Notes: generated by a model from the letters alone, not told the origin. A stretch of DNA of 64,000 nt from Bostrychus sinensis (GCA_020698575.1 CM036254.1:26936526-27000525); one strand, 5' to 3'; shown: positions 33,570-44,945, counted from the stretch's first letter. Made by a program: numbers and translations.

Positions 33570-34245
33570 TTAGGTTACACTTCAGAACAATTCACCACTA
33601 TTAAGCATTAATAAAGCATTAATAAATATGTAACAAACAATAGTTTAATGAATAAGTAGGTTATAGCTACTGAAATAATACAAATTATTATTATTATTAT
33701 TAACACTGTTTATAATTTTTCTCTCATTTACAAGAGCTTATTACTCAAATAAACATTAATAACAATGTTTATAACTAGGGGTGTAACAATACATTTTTGC
33801 TACTATATGATTTGTATTGATAACATTAGTTTTAATCTGATTCAAGAATGATATTAGTTGATTTAGAACAATATGATGTGATACAATTTAACACCTTCAT
33901 ATTGATACAATCCATACAGTACCTTTGCCAAAAATCATAAAAGTTTACTCTCAAATTTAGCATCACAGCCAGGGTTGATTATGTCCAGGAGACAGAGAGG
34001 GAAACATAGTTGAATATAACATTTTATTTACACAAAATGACATCCAGAAAGACCATGCATATTGATATACACTACCGTAATGTGTTTTTTTTTTTTTATC
34101 AATATAAATATACATACATAAATATAGTAACTGTGGCGTTACACCCCTACTTATTAATCAGTGGTGTTTATTAATGTTGAAGCAATGCTTTGTAAATAAT
34201 AAACCAGTTACTAACCGTTAACACTGAATGTTTTATTGTGTTATT
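33570..34245 (+). mobile_element. 'ggtaacacttcagaataa' family element with a nested insert
   Basis: Starts with 'ggttacacttcagaacaatt' and 'ctattaagcattaataaagc'. It resumes after an insert with 'cagtggtgtttattaatgtt', 'gaagcaatgctttgtaaata' and 'ctaaccgttaacactgaatg'. The same order occurs at 49557-49828 and in the array at 52070-53221. The family has inverted ends ('ggtaacactt...' and '...agtgttacc') and no coding capacity. Confidence 0.65.
33776..34149. mobile_element. nested element with 'taggggtgtaac' inverted ends
   Basis: 'taggggtgtaac' at 33776-33787 and 'gttacacccc' + 'ta' at 34138-34149 are exact complements over 12 bases. The interior is AT-rich with 'gatttgtattgataaca' motifs. 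It splits the surrounding element. Target duplication unclear. Confidence 0.6.
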
Positions 34246-34312
34246 GATGATTATGTGATCTAACACTGACGGATTGATTCTAATAATAAACAGTAAAAAA
34301 AATAAACATCAT

Positions 34313-34880
34313 TGGGAGGCCAATGGACCACAGCGCAGTGGACATGTGGTCACAGGGACGACTGCTGCAGGAGAAAGTCAAAATGGTGACACGAGAGGAC
34401 ACAGCAGCCTCTTGTTCTCTCTAAGTTTAGTGTTTACTTATGTATGACACTGATAGAAGAGAACAAAACAGCATATGATTCCCCAGTCTGTCTGTACGTA
34501 TAGGGAAATTGACAAAAAAAAACATCTTGACAGTCAGGTTTATCAGACATTTCTGTGGGTTTTGGTACTGACAATGAACAATAATCATCTGAAAAGGACA
34601 ATGGGCAGATCCACACAGTAACTACCTCTACAACTGCAGGGCAATGTGGAAAATCAAAGTCACATCAGTCACAATATAATAATTACCATCTCCAGAGAAC
34701 AGAGGGCTGCAGTAGTATGAGCATGTGAGCAGGTCAATAGAGAGAAAGTCAGATTTATCAGACATTTATGTGATAAAGCTCTGGGGTTTCAGCATTCACA
34801 ATAAACAATAAACTAAAGAGGACAATGGGCTGCAGCACTGAGGGCACATGGATACAGGGACTACCACTACAGCAGGAGGT
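34313..34880 (+). repeat. diverged tandem repeat, about 214-bp period
   Basis: 'agtcaggtttatcagacatt' (about 34532) and 'agtcagatttatcagacatt' (about 34747) lie 214 bases apart. The downstream blocks 'ggacaatgggcagatcc' and 'ggacaatgggctgcagc', and 'aacaataa' tracts, keep the spacing. An older partial unit starts near 34317 and a related phrase occurs at 33494. Confidence 0.55.
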
Positions 34881-34894
34881 GGTGGAACTGAGCA

Positions 34895-35038
34895 TTCTGA
34901 GGCTGTGCTAGAAAATAGAGGATTACTCAAACATGTGTGAATGAAGCAAACCATAACTCCAGGTATATTTTTGATGAGAACATTATAACATGGTAGACAG
35001 AGAAGAAAAGTCAATTTTGCATAATATAGCCTCTTTAA
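34895..35038 (+). mobile_element. 'ggctttttgaaat' family, right-end fragment
   Basis: 'ggattactcaaacatgtgtg', 'aactccaggtatatttttga' and the terminal 'ttgcataatatagcctcttt' match the right part and end of the family. Confidence 0.5.
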
Positions 35039-35119
35039 TTTACTATCCAGTATGTTAGTAAGCTTTGCTATAGAGAAAAGAGGCACTGAAAACTGAATAC
35101 AGTACTTGTGTTCATCTTC

Positions 35120-35990
35120 ATCTGCTCTATTCTTTGGCACGGCTGTTCTGAGGCCTCAGAACACTTGGTTCCATGAACCTCCGCCTTTCCCACAAACCCT
35201 TGCCCACTCCAGGAAGTACTCTATCATTTATCCAAAAAATAGTGTACAGCTCTGTTTCGTGGATGTATTACAGAACTGTATAACGAATGATGCCATGACC
35301 ACCGTTATTTTCAATAGCCATGCTCATTGGCGTGTGATGCCAAAAAAGTTTCTTACTTCTGCATTACTTCTGCGTTGTGTGGACCCTTGAGCAAGCACAG
35401 TCTTGCTACAAGTACCACGTGGCCGGCTCTGACCAATGGGTGCAATGGCAGGCTAGAGCAGTGATGTCACAAACCATAAAAAGTTATTTTTTAGCCAAAT
35501 TAAAGATTTCAAAGAGGGGGAAAAGTCTATGGTGTGAAAATAGATCATAAACACTACAAAATCTTATCATTTTCTCTGCTGTAGGTGTCCTGTCAGCAGA
35601 ACACCAGGTGTTTCTTTTTACACTGCGCTCTATGGGACAAATCCTTTCTGGGCTGCATGGAATTTTTTTGCTACAGTTCCACGCAGTGGCCACTGGTAAA
35701 ACTGGCATCAGAGGAGGGGGGCGGTGTCCTATCCTATCCTTATTATACATCCATGCTCTGTTTCCACTGATTCTTCGCAGACATTTCATTTTGTAGTAAA
35801 ATGGCATCATACAAAATGTTTAAGGAAGTGAAGTGCTTTTTTTCTTTGATTATGTTCAAAAGACCGCAACAGTCTGCACTCTGCTGGTTGCTTCATTTGT
35901 TTCTTTATGGCACCAGTAGAGTACTTAATAAAAACATTTTCTTTTAGTCAGACAATGTTTTAAAGGCTGTAAAACATGTAATGCTGTTCT
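35120..35990 (+). repeat. dispersed repeat 'ccactgattcttcgc', plus copy, interrupted
   Basis: The blocks at 35140-35255 and 35745-35925 are in the same order as at 57592-57930 and, inverted, at 9360-9700. The middle (about 35260-35740) is extra sequence of unknown type. The open frames across 35484-35810 are not convincing genes. Confidence 0.5.
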
Positions 35991-36509
35991 AGAGGAGACC
36001 AAATTGGCTTACCCTAACCCTAAAGATAAATAAAAGAATAATATTGCCCCTTTTAAAGTCATATGACTGAAGCAAACTATAAATGATGCTCTGTTTGCTT
36101 AAAACATCTGAAAACAACAAAAACATGGCAGCAACATGTATGGTTTACGTCTATTCTCCATATCCACAAGTACTTCTTTTAAAACACAATTAAGTAGTCT
36201 TAAAAAGTGTAAATGTACAAAGAGTGCTGAGACATTAGTTAGGTTACACATGAGGTTCTGGTTTAGTCAGAGTGAGGCTTTTGTCTTGCTCCCTCAATGC
36301 AGTGCAGCTTGGAACTGTTTCTCTTACACCAGAATAAAAGCTTGTCCTACACTGCCCCTCAGTGGACAGATGCCAGAAGAGCAGATTTAAAACCATATAA
36401 TAAATCACGTGACCATTTACACATTGGGCAGACTTGAGGTTCTCCAATTTGCAAATGAGAAATTAACAGAACTGCAGTTTGTTGTCATTATTATGGCTCC
36501 TTTCCTAAC

Positions 36510-36542
<33 letters not shown>

Positions 36543-36869
36543 CTTGTATAGCAAAGGATGGTGTAACCGTGATTGATTGAAAAGCAAGATCCATAAAAAA
36601 AAAAAAAAAAAAAAAAAAATCTGGCTCTGTATTCATACAGGAAATGACAGTTGTGGAATGACATTGGTCTAGTGAAGCTTCCAGCCTTTGTTATTGAAAA
36701 TGTTGAATCATTTTCTCTGTGTTAATTGTACCAAATTTGGTAAGGGTTATTATTTTATCAGTCAGTTTAGGTTTATAATACACTGTGTATAAACAATTGT
36801 TACGCTCATAGTCTTTAGTATAAATGCATGTTTTCATGATTATTTATCATGATTATTTATCAGATAGAT
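35991..36869. other. unannotated stretch with poly-T and poly-A tracts
   Basis: A T run of about 33 bases at 36510-36542 and an A run of about 25 bases at 36596-36620 stand 53 bases apart in inverted orientation. Nothing else recognised. Confidence 0.5.
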
Positions 36870-37002
36870 AAATATGATGATGATTCTGTCTCTCACAGTT
36901 GAAGTGTACCTATGTTGAAAATTACAGGCCTCTCTCAAACCTTTAAATGAAAAAACTTGCACAATTGGTGGCTGTGCAAATACTTTTATTGCCCCACTGT
37001 AT
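36870..37002 (-). mobile_element. Tc1-like right terminal repeat, solo
   Basis: 'gtgtacctatgttgaaaatt', 'acttgcacaattggtggctg' and 'aaatacttttattgccccac' followed by 'tgta' are the end of a fish Tc1 family distinct from the copy at 54701. No transposase or partner end nearby. Confidence 0.6.
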
Positions 37003-37619
37003 ATTTTAATTTTCACACAGTAAAGGTATTTGTGTTTATTATGTGTATGTGTATGTGAATTATGTGTTTTTTCTGATAATGGGTTATAGTAGCAATATAG
37101 CATTTAAATAATAAAAATATTTAAAATCTAATAAAATATAATTGTTTTTATATAAATTAAAGTTGATTAGAAGAATTGAGTCATTCAAAGTGGAGTAAGC
37201 CTTTTCCAGGCTGACATATCATCCTCTGTTTAACCTCAGTATTGTATTGGTTCTCTCTGGAACTCTTTATTTACGTCCAGCACCAGAGGCATGTTCCATT
37301 AGATCAGTAACACACACACACTGGCACGTGGCTTTACAACAGTGTGAAGTGTGCTGAGGTATAATCTGAAACTATTTGTAGACACAAGCTTTAAAATATA
37401 CTTCATATAGCAGAGTAAAGAGAAGTTTGGGGTTTAAAACGGCAAATGCAAAAACCTGGCATGTAACATTGCTGCCATCTGCTGGAAATGCAACAGTAAT
37501 GCAACACGTACATTAGGTTTCTTACACAGTATACTTTTAATTTCTTTAAAACAGGCTCATTTTTTTCTAGCACAGTGTTCATAAATGCTTTTATATTTGA
37601 CAAACTTCACTTTCTCAGA
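37003..37619. other. unannotated AT-rich stretch
   Basis: No gene or repeat recognised. Confidence 0.3.
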
Positions 37620-37855
37620 AAAGGGGCCCCAGGTGAACAGGCAGCATGGCATTGGCCCCCAGCTTTAGATTAACCCTATAAAATATGACCTAACACATGA
37701 TAATACATACATGGCAAAAATGACATAACCTACACAGGCAACCAATATAGTAATTAATAAATGAAACAAAATAATAATGATGGAGTTGTGAATCAGATTT
37801 GGGGGCCCTCTAAAGTCTGTGGGGCCCTACACAGCCGCTTACTTTGCCTATAGCA
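37620..37855. repeat. 'ggggccc' dispersed element fragment
   Basis: 'ggggccccaggtgaacagg' at the left and 'gggggccctctaaagtctgt', 'ggggccctacacagccg' at the right are like the ends of the 23309 element or a relative. Confidence 0.4.
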
Positions 37856-39265
37856 AGGGTTGAAGTTCACAGTAGTTTGAAAATCTTAGAAACAAATACA
37901 AATACATAAAATCAAAGCAAATGTAGTTTGATATCTTTCTTATATAATTAAATAACAAATTTGCAATAGAATGAAATATACTATTGAAGTACAAAAGCAC
38001 AACAAAAGATTTTAACTGAATTGTTGTCACCAAATAAATGACTGCATTATAGTTTTAAGCATCTAAATTGTTTACATTACAGTATTTAAAATTTAAATTT
38101 AAATATTTTGATTATGTATTTGATTTGAACTGTTATTTATTTTAGTATATTGTAAAGTATTTGTTTGTTTGTTGAAAGGTGAGTGATGAACCAAGGAGAA
38201 ACAATAAATTAAATAAATAATATCAATAATCATTTAAATATCTAAGCAATATTATATAAGAACTTTTTGGAAGTTGGTGGCCAGTGATAGCGGGACAGGG
38301 CAGGGGGAAGGGGGGGTCTGGTGAGCCCTTTAAAGTGTAGTTTACAGCATATTGCTCAACAGATCAACTTAAGATGCTCAGTGATTATTCAGAGAGTAAA
38401 CATCTGTCAGCCCGACCATGGATCCCCCCTCTTATCACCCCCTCTGTCCGTCCCGGGACACCAGAGAAGTGAGTGAATGAACGGGACATTTACATAAGAC
38501 AGAGAGAGCTGCACAGAGCCACGTTTGTTTCTGGTTCGGGCTGCAGCCGTTTCCTGGAGACGCAGCACCTCCAGCAGCTTTGTGTTTGACAAGCCTCTAA
38601 AAGCTCCAAGTCCCCGGTTTATATTTAGTCTCTCATGATGAGGCCGAATGGCAGGGGCGCTGTGTTAGCACCAGTTATGGTTTGAGTCAATGGAGGAATG
38701 AGTGCAGCAATTTGGAGCCACTACTGGAACGGCTAGGTCTATGGTGTTGAATTTGTGTTTGTTAATATAGAGACGTTTTTGTAATGATTTATCACTGAAA
38801 TAACTCAAGATAAGTATAAAAATCTCTCCTTTTCCTTCTTTCCTTATTAGAATTGCTACAAAAAAAAAAATCGTCATCACTATTTATCCAGGCTTGGGAC
38901 TGGCGCAAAGAGTACACTGGCCTCTGGCTGGCTGGATTAAGAGAGTCAACATAAGAAATGCTCTGACAATCTGTGCATGTTTTTTGATTCGCTTTCTCAA
39001 ATAGTGTTCCAGGACCCAAAAGTGGGCCGCTGACTATAATTTCAACGTGTGCACCTTATTTAAAGTGTAAATGTTCTTTTTTTTTCTTTTTTTTTTTGTA
39101 AGTAATAGTGAAACAAATTACATGTTGGAAAGGCTGGAGTAAAATTAGTATGTCTGGTTTATGGAAAAAGTGGGTGTAGATAAAATTTTCAGGGATAAAA
39201 CTATGTCCCATGATGACACCAGTGAGAAACATGGACCTAGAAGATACTTCTATAACCAGAGGGGG
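37856..39265. other. AT-rich DNA with a GC-elevated unique block at 38400-38660
   Basis: The block at 38400-38660 is non-repetitive and stands out in GC. No domain is seen in the 61-codon minus frame there. The remainder is AT-rich with no recognised feature. Confidence 0.3.
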
Positions 39266-39330
39266 AAAGCCAGAATTGTTCTCATTACTCAAGTAGAAGT
39301 AAAGAAGTAGATATTTTGAAAAGTATTTGG
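39266..39330. mobile_element. hAT-like MITE fragment
   Basis: 'ttactcaagtagaagtaaag' matches the left interior of the 40486 family. It lies just 5' of the non-LTR fragment. Confidence 0.4.
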
Positions 39331-39429
39331 TGAAAAAAGAGTAGTGTTGAACTTTTGAAAGATTAATACTGATGTAATCAAAGAGACAAAAACTACAAAA
39401 TAATGTTCAAATTGTGGTATTTCCAACAA

Positions 39430-40445
39430 TAAAGAATAAATAGTAATAGTAATTCTAGATACTGTACAGAATGAATTAAGGGAAATTAAAAAATGGTTTG
39501 ATATTAATAGATTGTCATTGAATATTCTTAAAAGTAAATGTATGATTTTTGATAATAAAAGAAAATATGATGATGTTTCACTATATATTGAAGGAGTGGA
39601 AATAGTGAGAACAAATGAGATAAAGTTTTTGGGTGTTATGATTGATGCCAATTTGACATGAAAATCACATGTAGATTATGTAAAAGTAAAAATAGACAAA
39701 ACTGTAGCTGTTTTACATAAGGTTAAAGAATCTTTAAACCAGAATGCATTGTATATTTTGTATAATTCACTGATTGTTCCATATCTGATCTATTATATTG
39801 AAGTTTGGGGAAGTGCTTGTAAAACTTATATCAATCCAGTTTTCCTCTGGCAGAAGAGAGCACTCAGGATTATAAATGGGAGTGGATACAGGGATCCTAC
39901 AAACCCTATATTTATACAGCTAAACCTACTGAAATTGAAGGAATTAGTAGAATTTAATATTTTGAAAACTATGTATAAGGCACACCAGAAAGCCTTACCA
40001 ACCAACCTTCAAAACAGATTTATAAAAACAGAAAGTATTTATAATTTAAAAGGAACTGAGGTTTTTTAAAACTCCCAGATTCAGAACAGTGACAATGGGA
40101 AGATATATTTCAATCAAAGGTGTCCATTTATGGAACAGTCTTCAGTGAAATCAAGAAATCTAAATCCATGAATGTATTTTTTTTAAAAGTGTCAAATTTT
40201 GTATGGTGAAAATGTCTGAGACTGCAGAGGAGTAGCTTCTGTCACGTTATATTAGGTGTTATGAAATGAAAGAGAAGAGTGGCTGTGTTACAGCTTTTAT
40301 GATTTGATCAGAAATGTTAAATTGTGAACAGGGGGCAGACATGATAAGTTCATACTTCTTTCTGCTCCTTTTCATTCATAATAATTCAATTGAATGTTAA
40401 ACTGCTATAATTGTTTTTAATGAATTAAATAAACAATAAAAATGA
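39430..40445 (+). pseudogene. non-LTR retrotransposon: RT C-terminal part plus 3' UTR, 5'-truncated
   Basis: Conceptual translation gives 'NELREIKKWFDINRLSLNIL' then 'KSKCMIF', then 'NEIKFLGVMIDANLT', an in-frame TGA at 39658-39660 where relatives have Trp, then 'KSHVDYVKVKIDKTVAVLHK'. The frame at 39749-40069 continues 'YILYNSLIVPYLIYYIEVWG', 'LWQKRALRIINGSGYRDPTN' and 'IFIQLNLLKLKELVEFNILK'. A frameshift near 40065 leads into 'GVHLWNSL'. This is the thumb and C-terminal region of a jockey/CR1-group element; the YADD core is upstream of the truncation. The 3' UTR follows and ends in A/T-rich sequence about 40445. Dead copy. Confidence 0.8.
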
Positions 40446-40485
40446 AATTAAATAGTAAAATGAAATAACATCTTTACAAAATAAC

Positions 40486-41058
40486 CAGTGATGGAAGAAG
40501 GACTCAATTTCTTTACTTAAGTAAAAGTACAGATAAAGGAGCAAAAAGGGTCACCTTAAAATTTTTACTTAAGTAAAAGTATAAAAGTACATACTTTTAA
40601 ATGTACTTGTGAGTAAAAAAATAAATGTATTTTGCACAGACTTGACAACTCATTAGGTGTTAAATTTGAAGGATTTTGCTGGAAAATTGTGCTGATTCCA
40701 GATAAAAAATGAACAAACCAATCCAGTAGAGGAGAATGAATCTGTCAGTGAGGTCTTCTGACTTTTTTTATTTTGATGTTTCTAATGAGTACTACTGTAC
40801 TGCATTTTTTATATTTAAGTACTGTGTGTGTCTACAGTGAGGGTACCACAAAAACACATGATCTTAAACCAAACTCTAAATACTTTTTACTTTAAACCAA
40901 GTCATAAAAGTAGTGGAGTAAAAAGTAGAGATACTTGCTCTAAAATGTAGAGAAGTAAAAGTAAAAGTACCCCTTGTTAAATAGTACAGTACAAATAGGT
41001 GAAAACTGTACTTAGGTAAAGTAACTGAGTACTTTTACTTCATTACATTCCACCACTG
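40486..41058. mobile_element. hAT-like MITE ('ACTCAAGTAAAAGTA' family), near-intact
   Basis: The left end 'cagtgatggaa' and the complement of the right end 'cagtggtggaa' match at 10 of 11. The flanking 8-mers 'aaaataac' (40478-40485) and 'aaaataaa' (41059-41066) agree at 7 of 8. Sub-terminal regions are filled with 'acttaagtaaaagta' motifs in both orientations. 573 bp, no transposase. Fragments of the same family occur throughout the window. Confidence 0.8.
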
Positions 41059-41134
41059 AAAATAAATTAAGGCACAAGAAACAAACTTCCAAATTCTCAC
41101 TTTTTATTAACATAAAACTTTTTAAACCAATATA

Positions 41135-41245
41135 GGTAACATACAGAGATGGGTAGAGTTGCCAAAAACTGTACTCAAAAATGAGTATTGTTACTTTAAA
41201 TTAATTATTAAAGTAGAAGTAAAAAGTATGGTGTGATAAAACTAC
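41135..41245. mobile_element. hAT-like MITE left-end fragment
   Basis: 'gagatgggtagagttgccaa', 'tgtactcaaaaatgagtatt' and 'aaagtagaagtaaaaagta' resemble a sister of the 40486 family. No right end recognised. Confidence 0.45.
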
Positions 41246-41752
41246 ACTGGCCTCTCTCGTGGAATAAAAATCTGTGTCAAGGTAGAAATGTTGTGTTGGA
41301 ATTTCTGGGAGTGAGGCCAACAGAGTCCAATGGAAAAACAGCTGAGGTATGTTAGATTATGTCACACGTTTATTTGAACCTCCATGATGTCACTTATACT
41401 GTATTCCAGTTTATGTAATGACAGCCAAATACTGGGGGCCATAAGTGATACTTGTGATTTATCCTAGGACTTAGAGAGACCTGAGATAACTGTTTGCCCT
41501 TGAGTGACTGTGTGCTCATTTGCAGATATGATGAGGAGATTAGAAGTGTGCTGCTCTGGACTTGGGATGGAATAAAATCAATTTAGGACGTGCCCCTTAA
41601 AAGCCTGAAAAAACACAATTTGAGTCTATAAGGCCAACACTGATACTGGAACATACACACAACAAAATGCATAGGCGCCCATTAGTTTAGCAGCTGTGGA
41701 GGGAGAGGAGCTTTTATTGTGAAGGGGTTCAAGTGGAAATGAAGCTCTTAAC

Positions 41753-42501
41753 CAGTGTTGGGTTAGTTACTCAAAAAAGTAACTAGTTACAGATTACTAG
41801 TTACTCTTTTAAAAAGTAATATATTACTTAGTTACTGACTCATGAAAGTAACTTAGTTCCTTTACATTTGGATTACTTCCTAACAGGAAGGCCTAAATGA
41901 ACCCAATTCTGAATAGAAGAAGCCTATAGCCTCACTGTTGCCCTGACCAGCTCTGTTACTACATTCTTATTACAGGCGTTCTAGTTTTTTTAGCTGCATT
42001 CATTTCAGCAGCAGGGCAGCCTGACACAGCAAATACTGCGCTTTAAGTTCACCTCTGCTCCTGTGCAGCGTTCAAGTCCCGTGGACACAGTTTTATTTCA
42101 CTACACTGAAGCTAAAATACATTTTTCTGTTAGCGCCAAAGCGGTGCACGTCTCTTCTTTCCCCGCTGTCCCCGCTGACAGCAGCAGCAGCTGCATGCGC
42201 CCCGACGCACGCGGAGAGGGATCAGCGTGCGGACAGGACGAGTGGCCGCTGCGCGCATAAAGAGGAGCAGAGAAGGGAACGATGAAAATAAAGTAGGAAA
42301 CGTATTATGTTCTTGCGGTAAACTGCAGGTAAATGAAACTGACTGTAGTGACTGTAACGCGAGTAACTAACTGGGTATTTTGTTAGTAACTCTAATATTA
42401 TTACTGGGGGTTCCAAAGTAACGCGTCACCCGCTGCGTTACTGACGATTGTAATCTCATTACTGTAACTCGTTACTTTGTAACGCGTTACTCCCACCACT
42501 G
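41753..42501. mobile_element. hAT-like MITE ('cagtgttggg' family) with perfect 8-bp duplication
   Basis: The left end is 'cagtgttgggttagttac'; the complement of the right end is 'cagtggtgggagtaacgcg'. The 8-mer 'ctcttaac' flanks it exactly at 41745-41752 and 42502-42509, the duplication size of hAT elements. The 749-bp body has 'gtaactagttac' motifs near the ends and an unusually CpG-rich core (about 42120-42260). An old disrupted relative is at 23224-24190. Confidence 0.9.
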
Positions 42502-42549
42502 CTCTTAACTTAGTGTGACAGAGAATAACATGGCTTATATTTATAAAAA

Positions 42550-42592
<43 letters not shown>

Positions 42593-42594
42593 TT
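42550..42594. repeat. (ATT)n microsatellite
   Basis: About 15 perfect ATT units. The minus-strand frame reads poly-Asn here and is not a gene. Confidence 0.95.
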
Positions 42595-42764
42595 GTAACT
42601 TTTTACACATTTGAACTTCAACACAAGTTTAGGAGCTCAAAAGATTCAAATGTAGTCAACACTTTGTTCTGAGTTGTGGCCAAGTTGCTGAATCAAGCAA
42701 ACAGTTACCAGATCACACTCTGTCAAAATAAGAGAGTTTTCAGATTTTGTTCCGGCAGGATCCA

Positions 42765-42905
42765 GCTCAAATTAAACCCTGATAATAATGTTTATAACCC
42801 AATGTTGTTTATTTGTGTTGAGGTTATGCTTTGTAAACAATCAATTAACTGGTTATTAATCGCTAACTAATGCCTAATAGTGTGAATTATTATAGTCCTG
42901 CCAAA
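42765..42905 (+). mobile_element. 'ggtaacactt' family right-end fragment
   Basis: 'aatgtttataacccaatgtt', 'gctttgtaaacaatcaatta' and 'taatgcctaatagtgtgaat' match the right half of 49557-49828. Confidence 0.55.
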
Positions 42906-43009
42906 ATGTCTGTTATTCACAACCATACATGCCAACACACATCTATTATAACCCCACACACCAAATGCAATCATTCTTTCGCCTTCTTTAAATTATTCCT
43001 GTTAGAGGT

Positions 43010-43110
43010 TGCAGGTGATTGGAGCCTATCCCTGTAACTATGGGCCTTGGGCGGGGTGCACCCTGGACAGTGGCCAGTCAGTAACAGGCTGACAGACAGA
43101 CAACCATTCA
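43010..43110 (+). repeat. dispersed 'ggagcctatcc' repeat
   Basis: 'gattggagcctatccctgta', 'ctatgggccttgggcggggt', 'gcaccctggacagtggccag' and 'caaccattcactcac' are the standard blocks of a very common vertebrate repeat. Copies also lie at 716-800 and, inverted, at 63465-63560. Confidence 0.6.
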
Positions 43111-44499
43111 CTCACTATAGTAGAGCAGATAACATCAACAATAATACCAAATCATTCAAATGGTGATACAAGTGTGAAATTTGGTACAGTGGTAGAGATT
43201 CTGAAATTGATCAATTTTGCCTGATTTGCCTCACAAAAATCCAAGATGGCGGTCCTTTTTGAAATTCAATCCTGTTCCTTATGCACTAGGAGTGACCTAT
43301 TTTGTAGTTTTGAGCAATGAGTCACTGATTTTTCAAAGTGATCACATGTAGGTAGTTGTTTTTACATGATATATGCCTATAGATTGCTGTAGGGCAATGA
43401 TGTAATGTTAATGTCTACTACCATTTTCAAAAGAGTAATTGTTGGGCCCCACCAGGACACACTGGTGACAACTGCTGCTGTGGAAGTCAGAAGAATGGGC
43501 TTCAGTGTCAGCTAAGGAGGTCCTTCACTGTGAGGGGTACACTTTCTTAGTTCCCCAAATGCTGCCTAAACCAGCTCTAAATGATTTGAAAAATCTACCT
43601 TAGACACTGTAGTTTAGACAGCTGCACCTGAATGGACAGGACTGGCCAAATGGAAGACAGCCAGGCCAAGGACAGTTATAGGTCAATTGTCTGCATGGTG
43701 TACGGAGCACACAGTGTTCATGACACAAGAGAAACAATCAGGCCAAGTGTAGGACAGAAGGCACAAACCTGGTTGTATCCCAGACAGGAAAGTCCTCACA
43801 ACATAGTGTGATCAAGGGATCAACCCTCAATCTCACCAAATGTCATAGTTGTATCACAATTTGAACGACTTTTCCATTATGCCTGGTTCTAGTGGTAATA
43901 TAGAGTCACCTGACACATGCATCTCTTTGTTTGTGTCCACAGACAGTAACAAATAAACCCACAGAAAAGGGACATCATGTTCAGTATTTGGAGATTTTTC
44001 ACAGAAAAAATCCCAGCCATTGGCCGATACCTTTATATAAGCCATAGTTTGGAGAACCCTACAGGGTCTGGATGTACCGTGATGTGCTCTGCAAATGCCG
44101 ATGCCCAAAGTCCTCTCATCAGATGTAATTCAGCCCTGTGATGAAGAGCGGCCTCTGTCAGAAATAACTGCCCTCTCTCCCTGAGGACCGCTGCTCCAGA
44201 TGAAGTGGTGAGGCAGGATAAATGAGTCTGGGCTGATATTATTATGCAGGGCCCGGTGGGAGTTCCAGAATTGGCCTTGCTGTGGGATCCTCTCCGGACC
44301 AAGAGAGAGCCTTAAAAACTCAGGACTGACCTGGCTCAACGTGACAGAGAATACTCAAGGTCTTTGTAAGTCTGCAGGGTATGTAAATATAAATTATGAC
44401 ATGGAGATTATTTTGAACAAAAAATATACTTTTTTTCTGGCTTCTCTCATATTCAGGGTTGCCACAGAAACCAGTCGCATGGTGATTTGGCAGTTTTTT
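43111..44499. other. unannotated stretch, GC-elevated at 44100-44340
   Basis: Several overlapping minus frames at 43854-44339 have no recognisable domain. The 44100-44340 block looks unique. Confidence 0.3.
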
Positions 44500-44640
44500 T
44501 TACCCCAGATGCCCTTCCAGTCACAACCAGCCACATACAGTGACTGGAGTAGGTGTGGATGAAGTGTCTTGCCAAGGGGCACAACAACAGTATGCGCTTC
44601 GGCCGAGATTTGAACCGGATACCCTTCAGTTGCAAGTTGT
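44500..44640 (-). mobile_element. SINE fragment, minus strand
   Basis: The complement reads 'ggttcaaatctcggccgaag', 'cttggcaagacacttcatcc' and 'ggaagggcatctggggt'. The box B-like 'ggttcaaatct' and the 'ggcaagacacttc' body motif tie it to the SINE at 7688-7935. Confidence 0.6.
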
Positions 44641-44649
44641 AATACACAG

Positions 44650-44770
44650 TAGAGACGTTCGCCCAGTAACCCAAAGGTTGGCAGTTCAATCTCCGCTAAC
44701 ACATACTGTCATTGTGTCCTTGGGCAAGACACTTCACCCACCTTGTCTGTGTGAATGTGTTAATGTAAGT
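44650..44770 (+). mobile_element. SINE fragment, plus strand, head-to-head with the previous one
   Basis: 'ggttggcagttcaatctccg' (box B region) and 'tccttgggcaagacacttca' match the SINE at 7688-7935. The two fragments point away from each other around about 44645. Confidence 0.65.
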
Positions 44771-44789
44771 GTGCCATATTCATGTATTT

Positions 44790-44945
44790 GATTTTTACTT
44801 GAGTACATTTTACAAAGGGTACTTTTACTTTTACTTCACTACATTTTAGAGTAAGTATTTGTACTTTTTACTCCATTACATTTTTGAATTGGTTTGAAGT
44901 ACTTTTATACTTTAGTAAAGAAATTGAGTACTTCTTCCACCACTG
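44790..44945. mobile_element. hAT-like MITE right-end fragment
   Basis: 'ttacttttacttcactacat', 'gagtacttcttccaccactg' match the right end of the 40486 family. Confidence 0.6.

Noticed and set aside
33776..34149. 8-bp target duplication around the 'taggggtgtaac' element
   Set aside because: The flanking 8-mers do not match at either plausible boundary, so I do not assign a superfamily.
42063..42260. Plus frame in a CpG-rich segment, possible exon
   Set aside because: It lies wholly inside an hAT-like MITE with exact target duplications.
42401..42610. Minus frame with an Asn run
   Set aside because: Produced by the (ATT)n microsatellite and the end of an hAT-like MITE.
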